64,000 bases of DNA from an uncultured Neomegalonema sp. (GCA_938008165.1 CALLLP010000025.1:54222-118221), one strand, 5' to 3'. Positions 38,627-47,143 are shown, counted from the first letter of the stretch. Made by a program: numbers and translations. Notes: a model not told the origin generated them from the sequence alone.

Positions 38627-39808
38627 ATGATCGAGAGCGACCGTTTGCGTCCCTATGCCGTTCATCCGTCACGCACGCGCGGGCGGATCGTCTGCGAAGA
38701 AGAGAGCCGCCACCGCTCGCCCCATCAACGCGACCGCGACCGCATCCTGCATTCTGCCGCCTTTCGCAAACTGATGCACAAGACACAGGTTTTTGTGGCC
38801 CATGAGGGCGATTATTACCGCACGCGTCTGACCCATTCCCTCGAAGTCGCCCAGATTGCGCGCTCCGCTGCGCGTTCTCTCGGTCTGAACGAGGATCTCG
38901 CGGAGGCGGTGGCTCTGGCGCATGATCTGGGGCATACGCCCTTCGGCCATGCGGGAGAGGATGCGCTGGATGCCGCCATGAGCGCCTATGGCGGCTTTGA
39001 CCATAATGCCCAAGCCCTGCGGATCGTCACGCATCTTGAACGCCGCTATGCCGATTTTGACGGGCTGAACCTGACATGGGAAACCCTCGAAGGGCTGGTC
39101 AAGCATAACGGGCCATTGCTGTCGCCCGGAATAACGCGCGCCGACCTGCCTTTTGCGATCCGCGATCTGGGGGCGGGATTCGATCTCGAACTCGATACCC
39201 ATGCCAGCCTTGAGGCGCAGATTGCGGCGTTGGCCGATGACATTGCCTATAACGTTCACGATCTCGATGATGGATTGCAGGCGAGTTTCTTCACGCTCGA
39301 TGAGTTGCACGACCTGCCGCTGATCGGGCCGATTCTGGCCGATGTCGATGCGCTGTATCCGGGCACGGCCCCCCGGCGGCGCAAGCATGAGGCACTACGG
39401 CGCCTATTCTCGGTGATGGTCGAGGATTTGATGCGCGAAACGGTGTCGCGAATCGAGCGTGCGGCACCGGACAGCGCCATCGCCGTTCGTCGCCATCCGG
39501 CTCCGCTGGCCGCGTTTTCGGGATCGATGATCGAAGGAATGAACGGCATCCGCGCGTTTCTGAAGGCGCGGATGTACCGCCATTTCCGCGTCAACCGCAT
39601 GACGGTAAAGGCCCATGCCGTCATTGCGGAGATGTTTCCGCTATTGCTGGGCATGCCCAACCTTTTGCCGGAGGATTGGGCGGCCGAGGCGGCAGATCTT
39701 GACCGGACGGGCAAGGCGCGGCTGGTGGCCGATTACATCGCCGGAATGACGGATCGCTACGCGCTTGACGAGCACCGGCGCATGACCGATCCCTATACCC
39801 GCTGCTGA
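38627..39808 (+). CDS. dgt: Deoxyguanosinetriphosphate triphosphohydrolase-like HD protein
   Basis: The 393-residue HD-domain phosphohydrolase has the metal ligands readable as DYYRTRLTHSLEVAQIARS (H), ALAHDLGHTPFGHAGE (HD), and a later D in DDIAYNVHDLDDGL. The opening SRTRGRIVCEEESRHRSPHQRDRDRILHSAAFRKL is typical of dGTPase family members of the shorter type. It cleaves dNTPs to nucleoside and triphosphate. AAGGA precedes the ATG. Its 3' end overlaps the convergent YaiI gene by 16 bases. Confidence 0.92.
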   Translation: MIESDRLRPYAVHPSRTRGRIVCEEESRHRSPHQRDRDRILHSAAFRKLMHKTQVFVAHEGDYYRTRLTHSLEVAQIARSAARSLGLNEDLAEAVALAHDLGHTPFGHAGEDALDAAMSAYGGFDHNAQALRIVTHLERRYADFDGLNLTWETLEGLVKHNGPLLSPGITRADLPFAIRDLGAGFDLELDTHASLEAQIAALADDIAYNVHDLDDGLQASFFTLDELHDLPLIGPILADVDALYPGTAPRRRKHEALRRLFSVMVEDLMRETVSRIERAAPDSAIAVRRHPAPLAAFSGSMIEGMNGIRAFLKARMYRHFRVNRMTVKAHAVIAEMFPLLLGMPNLLPEDWAAEAADLDRTGKARLVADYIAGMTDRYALDEHRRMTDPYTRC

Positions 39809-40269
39809 TCCGCGTCGCGCTTTGCCTCGCGCATCGTCGTCTCCAGCCGGTCGAGAAACCGCGAACGATCCGCTTTGCTGAAGGGTTTGCCGCCCCCGCC
39901 GCCCTGTGACAGCGGATTGGCCGCACGTAGATCGGCCATCAGGTCGCGCGTGGCAAGCTGCGCGCCGATATTCGCCAGCGTGAAGGCATCTCCATCATGG
40001 CGCAGCACGCGCCCTCCCGCCTCAAGGCATTTGGCGGCCAGCGGTATATCGCCCGTCACGCAGACATCCCCCGCCCCGATCCGCTCCGCGATCCACATAT
40101 CCGCCGCGTCCGGCCCTTCGGCCACGACGATGGTATGGACCAGCGGATGCGGGTTCGGGCGAATGCCGCCATTCGAAACGACGAAGACCTCCGCCCCGTG
40201 ACGCTCGGCGACGCGCAGACATTCCGCCTTCACCGGACAGGCATCAGCGTCGATATAAAGGATCGTCAT
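39793..40269 (-). CDS. YaiI/YqxD family (DUF188) protein
   Basis: The 158-residue protein starts at ATG 40269 with TILYIDADACPVKAECLRVA, the DUF188 PIN-like opening with conserved aspartates. The conserved GDIPLAAKCLEAGG and IGAQLATRDLMADLR follow. The function is not established, though a nuclease-like fold is suggested by family. Its ATG overlaps the stop of the upstream flavoprotein gene. Confidence 0.88.
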   Translation of the reverse strand: MTILYIDADACPVKAECLRVAERHGAEVFVVSNGGIRPNPHPLVHTIVVAEGPDAADMWIAERIGAGDVCVTGDIPLAAKCLEAGGRVLRHDGDAFTLANIGAQLATRDLMADLRAANPLSQGGGGGKPFSKADRSRFLDRLETTMREAKRDADQQRV

Positions 40270-41441
40270 GCATTCATCCCCGCTACCCATCCGCTGGACC
40301 ATGCCCATTGGAAATTATACCCGCCAAGCCAACCCGTTACGTCCACAGCCTCACCAATCGCATAAAGGCCGGGCACCGCCTTTGCCTGCATCGTCTTGGC
40401 GTTCAGGCCATCCGTGTCGATCCCGCCCAACGTGACCTCGGCCTTGGCATAGCCTTCGGTGCCGGAGGGGTGCAGCCGCCAGCCATTGAGCTGTGCCCCC
40501 AGTGTGCGCAGTGCCTTGTCGGGAAGATCGGCCATGCGTTTACCGGGCAGGCTCGCGGCAAAGGCCCCGGCGAGGCGAGAGGGCAGGATTTCCGCAAGGG
40601 CGGTTTTCGGCTCTCCGCGTCCCCGTTCATGCTTGGCGGCGACCAGACGCGCCGCTGCGTCATGCTCCGGCACGACATCGAGCGTGATGGATTCGCCCTC
40701 GCGCCAATAGGAGGAAATTTGCAAGACCGCCGGGCCGGAAAGACCGCGATGGGTCAACAGCATCGCCTCGCGAAACGTCACCGCACCGCAGGAGGCACGG
40801 CATTCCAGCGACACGCCGCTCAGGGGACGCATCATCTCCAGGGCTTTGGCCCCGAAGGTCAGCGGCACGAGGGCAGGGCGGATTTCCGTCAGGGCCAGCC
40901 CAAAGCGCTTGGCGATATCGTGGGAAAACCCGCTCGCCCCCATTTTCGGAATCGACAGGCTGCCCGTGGCCAGCACCAGCGAAGACGCGGTGACTGCGCC
41001 CCGGTCGGTCATCACCGAAAAGTGGTCGGGCCGCGTGATATCCGAGACCGGGCACCCCAGCCAAAGATCGACCCCGCCAGCGGCGCATTCCGCCAGCAGC
41101 ATCGCCACCACCTCGCGCGCCGAGCCATCGCAGAACAATTGTCCCAACGTCTTTTCATGCCATGGAATGCGGTGCTTTGCGATCAGATCGATGAAATCGT
41201 CCTGCGTATATTGCGCGAGAGCTGATTTGCAGAAATGGTTGTTTTGGCTCAGGAAGTTTTCCGGCGCACAATGCAGATTCGTAAAATTGCAGCGTCCGCC
41301 TCCTGAAATCAGGATTTTCTTGCCGGGCTTGTCCGCATGGTCGATCAACAGCACGCGCCGTCCGCGCTGTCCCGCAATCGCGGCACACATCATCCCGGCG
41401 GCCCCGGCCCCGATCACGACAACATCGTATTTTTGCTCCAT
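40266..41441 (-). CDS. BaiN/HI0933-type FAD-dependent NAD(P)-binding oxidoreductase
   Basis: The protein is 391 residues from ATG 41441. The N-terminal dinucleotide-binding motif is VVVIGAGAAGMMCAAIAGQRG, followed by PGKKILISGGGRCNFTN, the hallmark of the HI0933/YhiN family. The C-terminus repeats a FAD contact region, GLYAIGEAVDVTGWLGGYNF, and ends AWSSGWVAG. The substrate is not settled for most members. It forms an overlapping pair with the YaiI gene. Confidence 0.88.
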   Translation of the reverse strand: MEQKYDVVVIGAGAAGMMCAAIAGQRGRRVLLIDHADKPGKKILISGGGRCNFTNLHCAPENFLSQNNHFCKSALAQYTQDDFIDLIAKHRIPWHEKTLGQLFCDGSAREVVAMLLAECAAGGVDLWLGCPVSDITRPDHFSVMTDRGAVTASSLVLATGSLSIPKMGASGFSHDIAKRFGLALTEIRPALVPLTFGAKALEMMRPLSGVSLECRASCGAVTFREAMLLTHRGLSGPAVLQISSYWREGESITLDVVPEHDAAARLVAAKHERGRGEPKTALAEILPSRLAGAFAASLPGKRMADLPDKALRTLGAQLNGWRLHPSGTEGYAKAEVTLGGIDTDGLNAKTMQAKAVPGLYAIGEAVDVTGWLGGYNFQWAWSSGWVAGMNA

Positions 41442-41554
41442 GTGGCCCTGCCTAGGGATGATCGCGGGTCTCCACAATCGCGGATCACTGAAAATGTGAT
41501 GTGACAATCTGCCCCGGTCACGGCACGATTGACCGGATCACAGGAGGATGTCGG

Positions 41555-42028
41555 ATGATGAGACTATTGGCGGTGGCGACCCTGGCGCTGTGCGCCGCGA
41601 TGCCTGCCCATGCGGCGGAAGGCAAGCGGATCGAGATCAAGGGAGAGCTGATCGATACATGGTGCTATTTCTCCGGCGTCATGGGGGGACCGGAATCGGT
41701 GGTCGGCACGGCGCATCATACCTGCGCCATGTGGTGCGCGGCGGGGGGTATTCCCGTCGGTCTGCTCGCCGAGGATGGCGAGGTCTATATGGTTCTCAAG
41801 CTGGCAGGCGATGACGAATCGAATGGCGGCGATACCTTTCTGACCATGAACAACGATACGATCGTGGCCGAGGGGATGCATTATGCCCGCGATGGCATCA
41901 ATTACCTCGTCGTTTCGGAGGTGATCGCGAATGAGGGGATTCCGAACCACACCCATGAGGATTTTGGCGTCACTCCGGGCAACACGATTCCCGATTCCGT
42001 GGTCGACAAGGTTTTGGAGGACGGATGA
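41555..42028 (+). CDS. Secreted cysteine-containing protein of Sco cluster (protein 1)
   Basis: The 157-residue protein starts at ATG 41555 (GGAGG 7 bases upstream) with a signal peptide ending near AHA (residue 20). The mature part has Cys37 in DTWCYFSG, then HHTCAMWCAAGGIP with His54, His55, Cys57 and Cys61, and a C-terminal NHTH at 131-134. These could bind copper or form redox thiols; that is inference. CxxxCxAGxxxxGL is shared with the next protein. The stop overlaps the next start by four bases, and a Sco gene follows. Confidence 0.75.
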   Translation: MMRLLAVATLALCAAMPAHAAEGKRIEIKGELIDTWCYFSGVMGGPESVVGTAHHTCAMWCAAGGIPVGLLAEDGEVYMVLKLAGDDESNGGDTFLTMNNDTIVAEGMHYARDGINYLVVSEVIANEGIPNHTHEDFGVTPGNTIPDSVVDKVLEDG

Positions 42029-42603
42029 TGCTTAGAAAAATCATAGCGATAACCTGCCTTCTGGCCGTTCCGGCTCATGCGGAGGAAGGGGCTTTTTCCG
42101 AAGGCTCCAAGGCAAAAAGCTGGAACCTCACAGGGCAGGAAAAAGCGCTGTTCAGCGCGAAAGTCGTCGATGTCCTGTGTGAATTGACGGGGGATTGCCC
42201 CGCCCAATGCGGGGCTGGAAAGCGCCAGCTGGGCCTGATACGCGTGGCGGATGATGCGCTGGTCTTTCCGGCGAAGAACGGCCAGCCGCTCTTTACCGGC
42301 GCGGCCACCGATCTGTTGCCCTATTGCGGCAAGACGGTCGACGTTGACGGATTGCTGACCGGGGGCGACGAGATCCGCGCCGGATCGGCAAAACTCTTTC
42401 AAATTCAACGCATTCGCGAAGCGGGCGGTGAATGGACCAAAGCGAATAAATGGACGAAAGACTGGGCGAAGAAAAATCCGGATGCAAAGGGCAAGGGGCC
42501 GTGGTTCCGCCGCGATCCGCGCATCACCAAAGAGATTGAGAAGGATGGCTATCTCGGCCTAGGGCTGGCCGCCGACAAGGCGTTTATCAAGGATTGGTAC
42601 TGA
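42025..42603 (+). CDS. Secreted cysteine-containing protein of Sco cluster (protein 2)
   Basis: The 192-residue protein starts at ATG 42025 or 42028 after GGAGG. A signal peptide ends at AHA (residue 19). The core has Cys52 in VVDVLCELTG, then CPAQCGAGKRQLGL with Cys58 and Cys62, and Cys101 in LPYCGKTVDVDG. The CxxxCxAGxxxxGL segment aligns with protein 1, so the two look like divergent paralogues. The C-terminal about 60 residues are Lys/Trp-rich (WTKANKWTKDWAKKNPD) and lack a counterpart. I do not recognise a named family. Confidence 0.75.
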   Translation: MMLRKIIAITCLLAVPAHAEEGAFSEGSKAKSWNLTGQEKALFSAKVVDVLCELTGDCPAQCGAGKRQLGLIRVADDALVFPAKNGQPLFTGAATDLLPYCGKTVDVDGLLTGGDEIRAGSAKLFQIQRIREAGGEWTKANKWTKDWAKKNPDAKGKGPWFRRDPRITKEIEKDGYLGLGLAADKAFIKDWY

Positions 42604-43160
42604 TGCGCCCGGCGGTCGCCGCGCTGGTTGTGGCACTTGTGGCCTCGCCAGTGGGGGCCGAATCCCCGTTGCCCTTTGATATCGGAGGCCCGTTCACGCT
42701 GGTCGATCAGGGCGGCGAGGAGCGCACGGAGGCCGCCTTGGTCGGCACGCCCTCCCTGCTGTTCTTCGGCTATGCGCAATGCCAGTCGATTTGCACCGTT
42801 GCCCTGCCACGCATGGCCGAGACGGTCGATCTGCTGGATGAGGCGGGGCTGAAGGTCCGCCCTGTCCTCGTCACCATCGATCCGGCGCGCGATACGCCCG
42901 CCTCGCTCAAAGATGCCGCGCCGGGGATCCATCCGCGCCTCCTCGCTCTGACGGGTAGCGAGGCGGCCCTGTCAGCGGCGCGCAGGGCCTATCGCGTCGA
43001 GCGCGAGAAAATCGGGGAAGATATTCAAGGCCCGATCTTTTCCCATGGCAGTTTTGTCTATCTGCTGGATGATGCGGGTCAGTTCCTGACGCTTTTGCCA
43101 CCCATTCTCGGATCGGAACGGATGGCAGAAATCGCGCTCAAATATTTGAAGAAGAGTTAG
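42603..43160 (+). CDS. Sco1/SenC-family copper/thioredoxin-fold protein
   Basis: The 185-residue protein starts at ATG 42603, overlapping the upstream TGA. A signal peptide (VAALVVALVASPVGA) precedes the thioredoxin fold. Copper ligands are Cys60 and Cys64 (CQSIC) and His148 (FSHGSFVYLLD). Sco proteins deliver copper to the CuA site of cytochrome oxidase or act as thiol reductants. The gene is co-transcribed with two small cysteine-containing secreted proteins. Its last four bases overlap the end of the opposing repeat lipoprotein gene. Confidence 0.88.
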   Translation: MRPAVAALVVALVASPVGAESPLPFDIGGPFTLVDQGGEERTEAALVGTPSLLFFGYAQCQSICTVALPRMAETVDLLDEAGLKVRPVLVTIDPARDTPASLKDAAPGIHPRLLALTGSEAALSAARRAYRVEREKIGEDIQGPIFSHGSFVYLLDDAGQFLTLLPPILGSERMAEIALKYLKKS

Positions 43161-43984
43161 CCTTCTTCGCCGATGGCCAGAGTCGTGACCGTGCCCGGAT
43201 CGGTCGGAGCATAGGTGTTGCCATCTTCCTCGCCGATGGCAAGGGTGGTGACGGTGCCCGGATCGGTGGGGGTGTAGGTGTTGCCGTCTTCTTCGCCGAT
43301 GGCCAATGTGGTCGCGATTCCCGGATCGGTCGGAGAGGTGTAGCTGTTGCCGTCCTCCTCGCCCAGCGCGAGGGTCGTTGCGATGGGGGGCGGTCCTGCG
43401 CCATCGCCGATGCCGCCATCCGGCTCGACGGGGATGGGACCGGAGCCGTCCTCCTCGCCCAAGGCAAGGGTCGTCACCGTGCCGGTATCGGGGGCATAGA
43501 TGCTGCCGTCTTCCTCACCGACCGCCTCGGTCGTCACGAAGGGGGGCGGCCCCGCGCCGTCGCCAATCCCGCCATCCGGCTCGACCGGAAACGGGCCAGA
43601 GCCTTCTTCTTCGGCAATGGCGAGGGTCGTCACCATGGGGGGTGACCCCGCGCCATCGTCGATGCCGCCATCCGGCTCGACCGGAAGAGCGCCGGAGCCA
43701 TCCTCCTCGCCTACGGCCAGGGTTGTGACGTCGGGGGGTGTGTAGGTATCGTACACATTGCCGTCTTCTTCGCCGAGCGCGAGGGTGGTTGCCGTGCCAT
43801 TGCTCACCTCTTGGTCTACATCCGTATAGACCGGCGCCGTCGGTACGCTGACACGCGGCGTATCCACAGGGGCTTCAGCGACACCCTTCTGGGCGCAAGC
43901 GGATAGGCCCTGCAAGGCAAACAAGCTTACGCCGCCGAGGAGAATTGCACGTTGAGAATGTCTCAGGATCGGAAAACTGGGCAT
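43157..43984 (-). CDS. Repeat lipoprotein with nine TTxxxxEE motifs
   Basis: The 275-residue protein has a lipobox LSAC with Cys30 after a hydrophobic segment (about 14-29). From residue 66 on, nine copies of TT[L/E]A[L/V/I][G/A]EE occur at residues 66, 87, 119, 151, 171, 203, 225, 246 and 267. They are separated by two spacer types: long (SG-P-PVEPDGGIGDGAGPPP, three times) and short (NTYTPTDPGT-like). The TTxxxxEE pattern equals the core motif of plesiocin-type graspetide precursors, which an ATP-grasp ligase crosslinks. No ATP-grasp gene is in the window. A structural or adhesin role is also possible. SD AGGAA precedes the ATG. Confidence 0.85.
   Translation of the reverse strand: MPSFPILRHSQRAILLGGVSLFALQGLSACAQKGVAEAPVDTPRVSVPTAPVYTDVDQEVSNGTATTLALGEEDGNVYDTYTPPDVTTLAVGEEDGSGALPVEPDGGIDDGAGSPPMVTTLAIAEEEGSGPFPVEPDGGIGDGAGPPPFVTTEAVGEEDGSIYAPDTGTVTTLALGEEDGSGPIPVEPDGGIGDGAGPPPIATTLALGEEDGNSYTSPTDPGIATTLAIGEEDGNTYTPTDPGTVTTLAIGEEDGNTYAPTDPGTVTTLAIGEEG
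43160..43789 (-). repeat. Tandem array coding for nine TTxxxxEE units
   Basis: The DNA for residues 66-275 of the repeat lipoprotein is a 9-unit array with period alternating between about 60 and 96 bases. Unit boundaries correspond to the nine TTxxxxEE copies; three long-spacer units and the last three short-spacer units are most alike, suggesting recent expansion by slippage or recombination. Confidence 0.8.
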
Positions 43985-44056
43985 CGTCCATTCCTCAAAA
44001 TCTTTATCACGATATGTAGCATCTTGAGACAGTGTACATTAAAATATGAATCGAAT

Positions 44057-45526
44057 CTAGCAAAACCCTTTAATTTCTTCACAAATGATATCAATACCTG
44101 CCGCTATCTTCTCGCTTTTAATAGAAGAATACCCCAAGCGCATGTGGCGCGATGATCGCTTCTGCGCGAAGAATGGCGCACCCGCTTCGATCAGGACACC
44201 CCGATCGCGCAACCGCTCGGCCAGAACGGCGGTATCGATGGATGAAGGCGCTTCGATCCAGAAGCTGGCACCGCCGAATTGAGGTGCGCGGGCATCCGTC
44301 AGGCCCACAAGATCGAGTGCGCGCTCCATCACTTCGCGGCGTTGCGCCAAGGCATTGCGCAGGCGATTGATCAATGCATCATGGTGCCCCAAAGCGAGAA
44401 AATAGGCCGCTGTACGCTGGGCATATCCCGGAGGGTGCCGCAGCATGAGAAAGCGCAGGGCGCGGGCTTGGGCAATCACTGGCTCCGGCGCGGCAACATA
44501 ACCAAGGCGCAATCCCGGAAACAGGGATTTCGAAAAGCTGCCGACATAGATCACTCGATCAGATTTATCCAAGGATTTCAAGGCAGGTGCGGGTTTTTGC
44601 AAAAACCCCAGCTCAAAATCGTAATCATCCTCAATGATGATGAAATTGTACCGTTCCGCCGCCGCCAATAGATCACGTCGGCGGGCCAAAGGCATGGTTG
44701 CCGTGGTCGGCGCCTGATGGCTTGGCGTGACGAAGACGACATCCACATTGCGCAAACGATCATCGATCACCATGCCATGATCGTCCACCGGGATCAGAAC
44801 AATATCGGCCCCCAGCATGGTCAGGGTATTGCGGAAATCGGGGTAGCACGGGTCTTCGATTGCTACCCGGACCCCCTGCGCACAAAACAGTTCAGCGAGT
44901 AAAAACAAGGCATTCTGCGCCCCCATTGTCACAAGAATCTGCTCGGTCGTGACCATCACGCCCCGCCGGGGAAGCGTACGGGCGCGGATGTAATCGACCA
45001 GCAAGGGGTCGTCCGCTTCGCCTTTATCCCCCGCCATCGCCTCAAAATTGCGCAAGCCAAGGGCTTGGCGTGCGCAATCGCGCCAGTCGGAATGATTGAA
45101 CAGGGTCGGATCAGCTTGGCCATAGACGAACGGATATGCAAATTCGCGCCAGTTCAGCGGCTTGGCAATGCGGTCCAGATCGGAGAACGAACGCCGGAAG
45201 CGGCGGTTCCACGTTGCGGTATCGCTTGCATCGGCGGGCGTCTCAAGATGCATCCCGCCGACCGCGCTGGATACGGGCGCATCCATTCCCACGTAATACC
45301 CGCTGCGATTGCGGCTTTCGAGATATCCATCGGCGACGAGCGCCTGATAGGCGAGCGTCACGGTGTTGCGCGACACCGATAGTTGATCCGCCATCGCGCG
45401 GGACGAGGGGACGACTTCGCCGGGCTGCAATCGACGCGACAGGATCGCCGAGACCAGCATTTCCCGCACCTGCGCCTGTAACCCGACGCCCTCTATCGGG
45501 TCCAAGTGGAATAATGCGTCCTTCAT
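44057..45526 (-). CDS. MocR-type regulator (GntR winged helix fused to PLP aminotransferase fold)
   Basis: The 489-residue protein has a winged helix at about residues 10-80 (LQPGEVVPSSRAMADQLSVS and RNTVTLAYQALVADGYLESR, GntR type). An aminotransferase-like domain follows, with the PLP lysine in YVGSFSKSLFPGLRLGYV. MocR proteins such as TauR, GabR and PdxR use PLP and an amino acid to regulate a divergent aminotransferase gene, which is the arrangement here. The inducer may be the substrate of the 45659 aminotransferase. Direct repeats lie in the 132-base gap. Confidence 0.9.
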   Translation of the reverse strand: MKDALFHLDPIEGVGLQAQVREMLVSAILSRRLQPGEVVPSSRAMADQLSVSRNTVTLAYQALVADGYLESRNRSGYYVGMDAPVSSAVGGMHLETPADASDTATWNRRFRRSFSDLDRIAKPLNWREFAYPFVYGQADPTLFNHSDWRDCARQALGLRNFEAMAGDKGEADDPLLVDYIRARTLPRRGVMVTTEQILVTMGAQNALFLLAELFCAQGVRVAIEDPCYPDFRNTLTMLGADIVLIPVDDHGMVIDDRLRNVDVVFVTPSHQAPTTATMPLARRRDLLAAAERYNFIIIEDDYDFELGFLQKPAPALKSLDKSDRVIYVGSFSKSLFPGLRLGYVAAPEPVIAQARALRFLMLRHPPGYAQRTAAYFLALGHHDALINRLRNALAQRREVMERALDLVGLTDARAPQFGGASFWIEAPSSIDTAVLAERLRDRGVLIEAGAPFFAQKRSSRHMRLGYSSIKSEKIAAGIDIICEEIKGFC

Positions 45527-45543
45527 TCACGTATCCTGTGGAA

Positions 45544-45576
45544 ACTGGCTCCATCGAGAGGCCGGATTGGCCCTAA
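45544..45576. promoter_or_regulatory. Candidate MocR operator: two direct repeats
   Basis: ACTGGCTCCAT (45544-45554) and ATTGGCCCTAA (45566-45576) are imperfect direct repeats 22 bases apart, about two helical turns. They lie in the gap between the divergent MocR and aminotransferase genes. Direct repeats spaced on one DNA face are the known MocR/GabR binding mode, and TTGGCCCTAA resembles the published TauR box, CTGGACYTAA. Not tested. Confidence 0.5.
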
Positions 45577-45658
45577 CGGACAGTCGGTAAATCAAGTATA
45601 AACGTCAATGAAAATGACACCGGCCCAGCAAGGGGCCTCAACCGGAAGGATCACTGCA

Positions 45659-46996
45659 ATGGACGGCGCCCAGCTCCAGTATGAAGCAAATTCTCTCGAA
45701 GCCCAGTGGATGCCTTTTTCTGGCAACCGTGATTTCAAGGCCGCGCCCCGCCTCGTCGTTCAGAGCGAAGGGGTCTATCTGACCGATCATAAGGGGGGCC
45801 AGATCATTGACGGATCATCGGGCCTGTTCTGTGTGCCCGCCGGTCATGGCCGTCGCGAGATTGCCGATGCCGTCCATGCGCAGATGATGCAGAACGATTA
45901 CTGCTCGCCATTCCAGACCGGCCAGCCGACCTCCTTCGCCCTTGCCGAAGTCGTCGCGCGCCGCTTGCCCGAAACCTTCAACCACGTCTTTTTTGTCAAT
46001 TCCGGTTCGGAGGCGATCGATACGGCGTTGAAGATGGTCATGGCCTATCACCGGGCGAAGGGCGAAAGCCATCGCGTCCGCTATGTCAGCCGCGAGCGGG
46101 CCTATCACGGGGTCAATATCGGCGGTGTATCACTGGCCGGAATGGTCAAGAACCGCGAGACCTTTCCCCATGTGATGCCGAATGTCGTGACCATGCGCCA
46201 CACATGGACCGGCGATGATATGTTCGTACAGGGTCAGCCTGAGCATGGCCGTGAACTGGCCGAGGATCTGGCCCGCCATTGCGAAACCTATGGCGGCTCG
46301 ACCATCGCCGCTGTCTTTGTCGAGCCGGTTGCCGGGTCGACCGGCACGCTGGTGCCGCCGAAGGGCTATCTCGAACGCCTGCGCGAGATTTGCGATGAGC
46401 ATGGCATTTTGCTGGTCTTCGATGAAGTCATCACCGGCTTTGGCCGTCTTGGTATGCCTTTCGCGACCCAGAAATTTGATGTGGTGCCGGATATTATCAC
46501 GATGGCAAAAGCGCTTACCAATGGCGCGATCCCGATGGGCGGCGTTGCGGCGACGGATGAAATCTACGAAACCGTGACCGGCACCTCGCCAGAAAACGCC
46601 ATCGAGTTTTTCCATGGCTACACGTATTCCGGCCATCCAGCGGCCTGTGCTGCGGGCCTCGCAACCCAGAAAATCTATGACGATGAAGGGTTATTCGAGC
46701 GTGTGGCGGAAAATGAGCAGTATTTCCTCGATGCGATCTGGTCGCTGAAGGATCATGAGCTGGTCAAGGATCTGCGCGGGATCGGATTCATGGCGGCGGT
46801 CGATGTTCACCATGACGGTGTGCCAGGACGACGCGGGACGCAGCTTCAGAAAGACCTGTTCTGGAACGGTTGCCACATCAAATTTACCGGCGATAACGCG
46901 ATTGTCGCTCCGCAATTCATTGCCGAGCATAGCCATATCGATGAAATCGTTGATAAACTTCGCAAAACCTTGGATCAGAATCTGCACGCTTCATAA
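45659..46996 (+). CDS. Omega-amino acid:pyruvate aminotransferase (class III)
   Basis: The protein is 445 residues from ATG 45659 (GGAAGGATC upstream); ATG 45608 would add 17 residues. This class III PLP enzyme begins LEAQWMPFSGNRDFKAAPRLVV like beta-alanine:pyruvate aminotransferases. PLP contacts are in VNSGSEAIDTALKM and FDEVITGFGRLG, and the lysine is in MAKALTNGAIPMGG. Likely substrates are beta-alanine, taurine or similar omega-amino acids; the exact one is not decided. It is divergent from its presumed MocR regulator. Confidence 0.88.
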   Translation: MDGAQLQYEANSLEAQWMPFSGNRDFKAAPRLVVQSEGVYLTDHKGGQIIDGSSGLFCVPAGHGRREIADAVHAQMMQNDYCSPFQTGQPTSFALAEVVARRLPETFNHVFFVNSGSEAIDTALKMVMAYHRAKGESHRVRYVSRERAYHGVNIGGVSLAGMVKNRETFPHVMPNVVTMRHTWTGDDMFVQGQPEHGRELAEDLARHCETYGGSTIAAVFVEPVAGSTGTLVPPKGYLERLREICDEHGILLVFDEVITGFGRLGMPFATQKFDVVPDIITMAKALTNGAIPMGGVAATDEIYETVTGTSPENAIEFFHGYTYSGHPAACAAGLATQKIYDDEGLFERVAENEQYFLDAIWSLKDHELVKDLRGIGFMAAVDVHHDGVPGRRGTQLQKDLFWNGCHIKFTGDNAIVAPQFIAEHSHIDEIVDKLRKTLDQNLHAS

Positions 46997-47058
46997 TCTG
47001 GAAAGCATGGCACGAGGGATGCAGTTCTTAATCCTGTGTTTACGTGTCTCCAAACTTC

Positions 47059-47088
47059 AAGGGCAGTCCTTCGGGACTGCCCTTTTTT
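47059..47088 (+). terminator. Rho-independent terminator after the aminotransferase gene
   Basis: AAGGGCAGTCC pairs with GGACTGCCCTT across a TTCG tetraloop (47059-47084), then TTTTTT follows (47083-47088). This is a canonical intrinsic terminator, 63 bases past the stop. Confidence 0.9.
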
Positions 47089-47143
47089 CGTGCTTGGCGC
47101 GGCCTGGTCAAATCCGGGACATAGGCGAAATCATGGGCCAGTC

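Noticed and set aside
43306..43728. Plus-strand Arg/Pro-rich frame opposite the repeat lipoprotein
   Set aside because: Repetitive coding DNA readily leaves an open antisense frame; no start context or family match.
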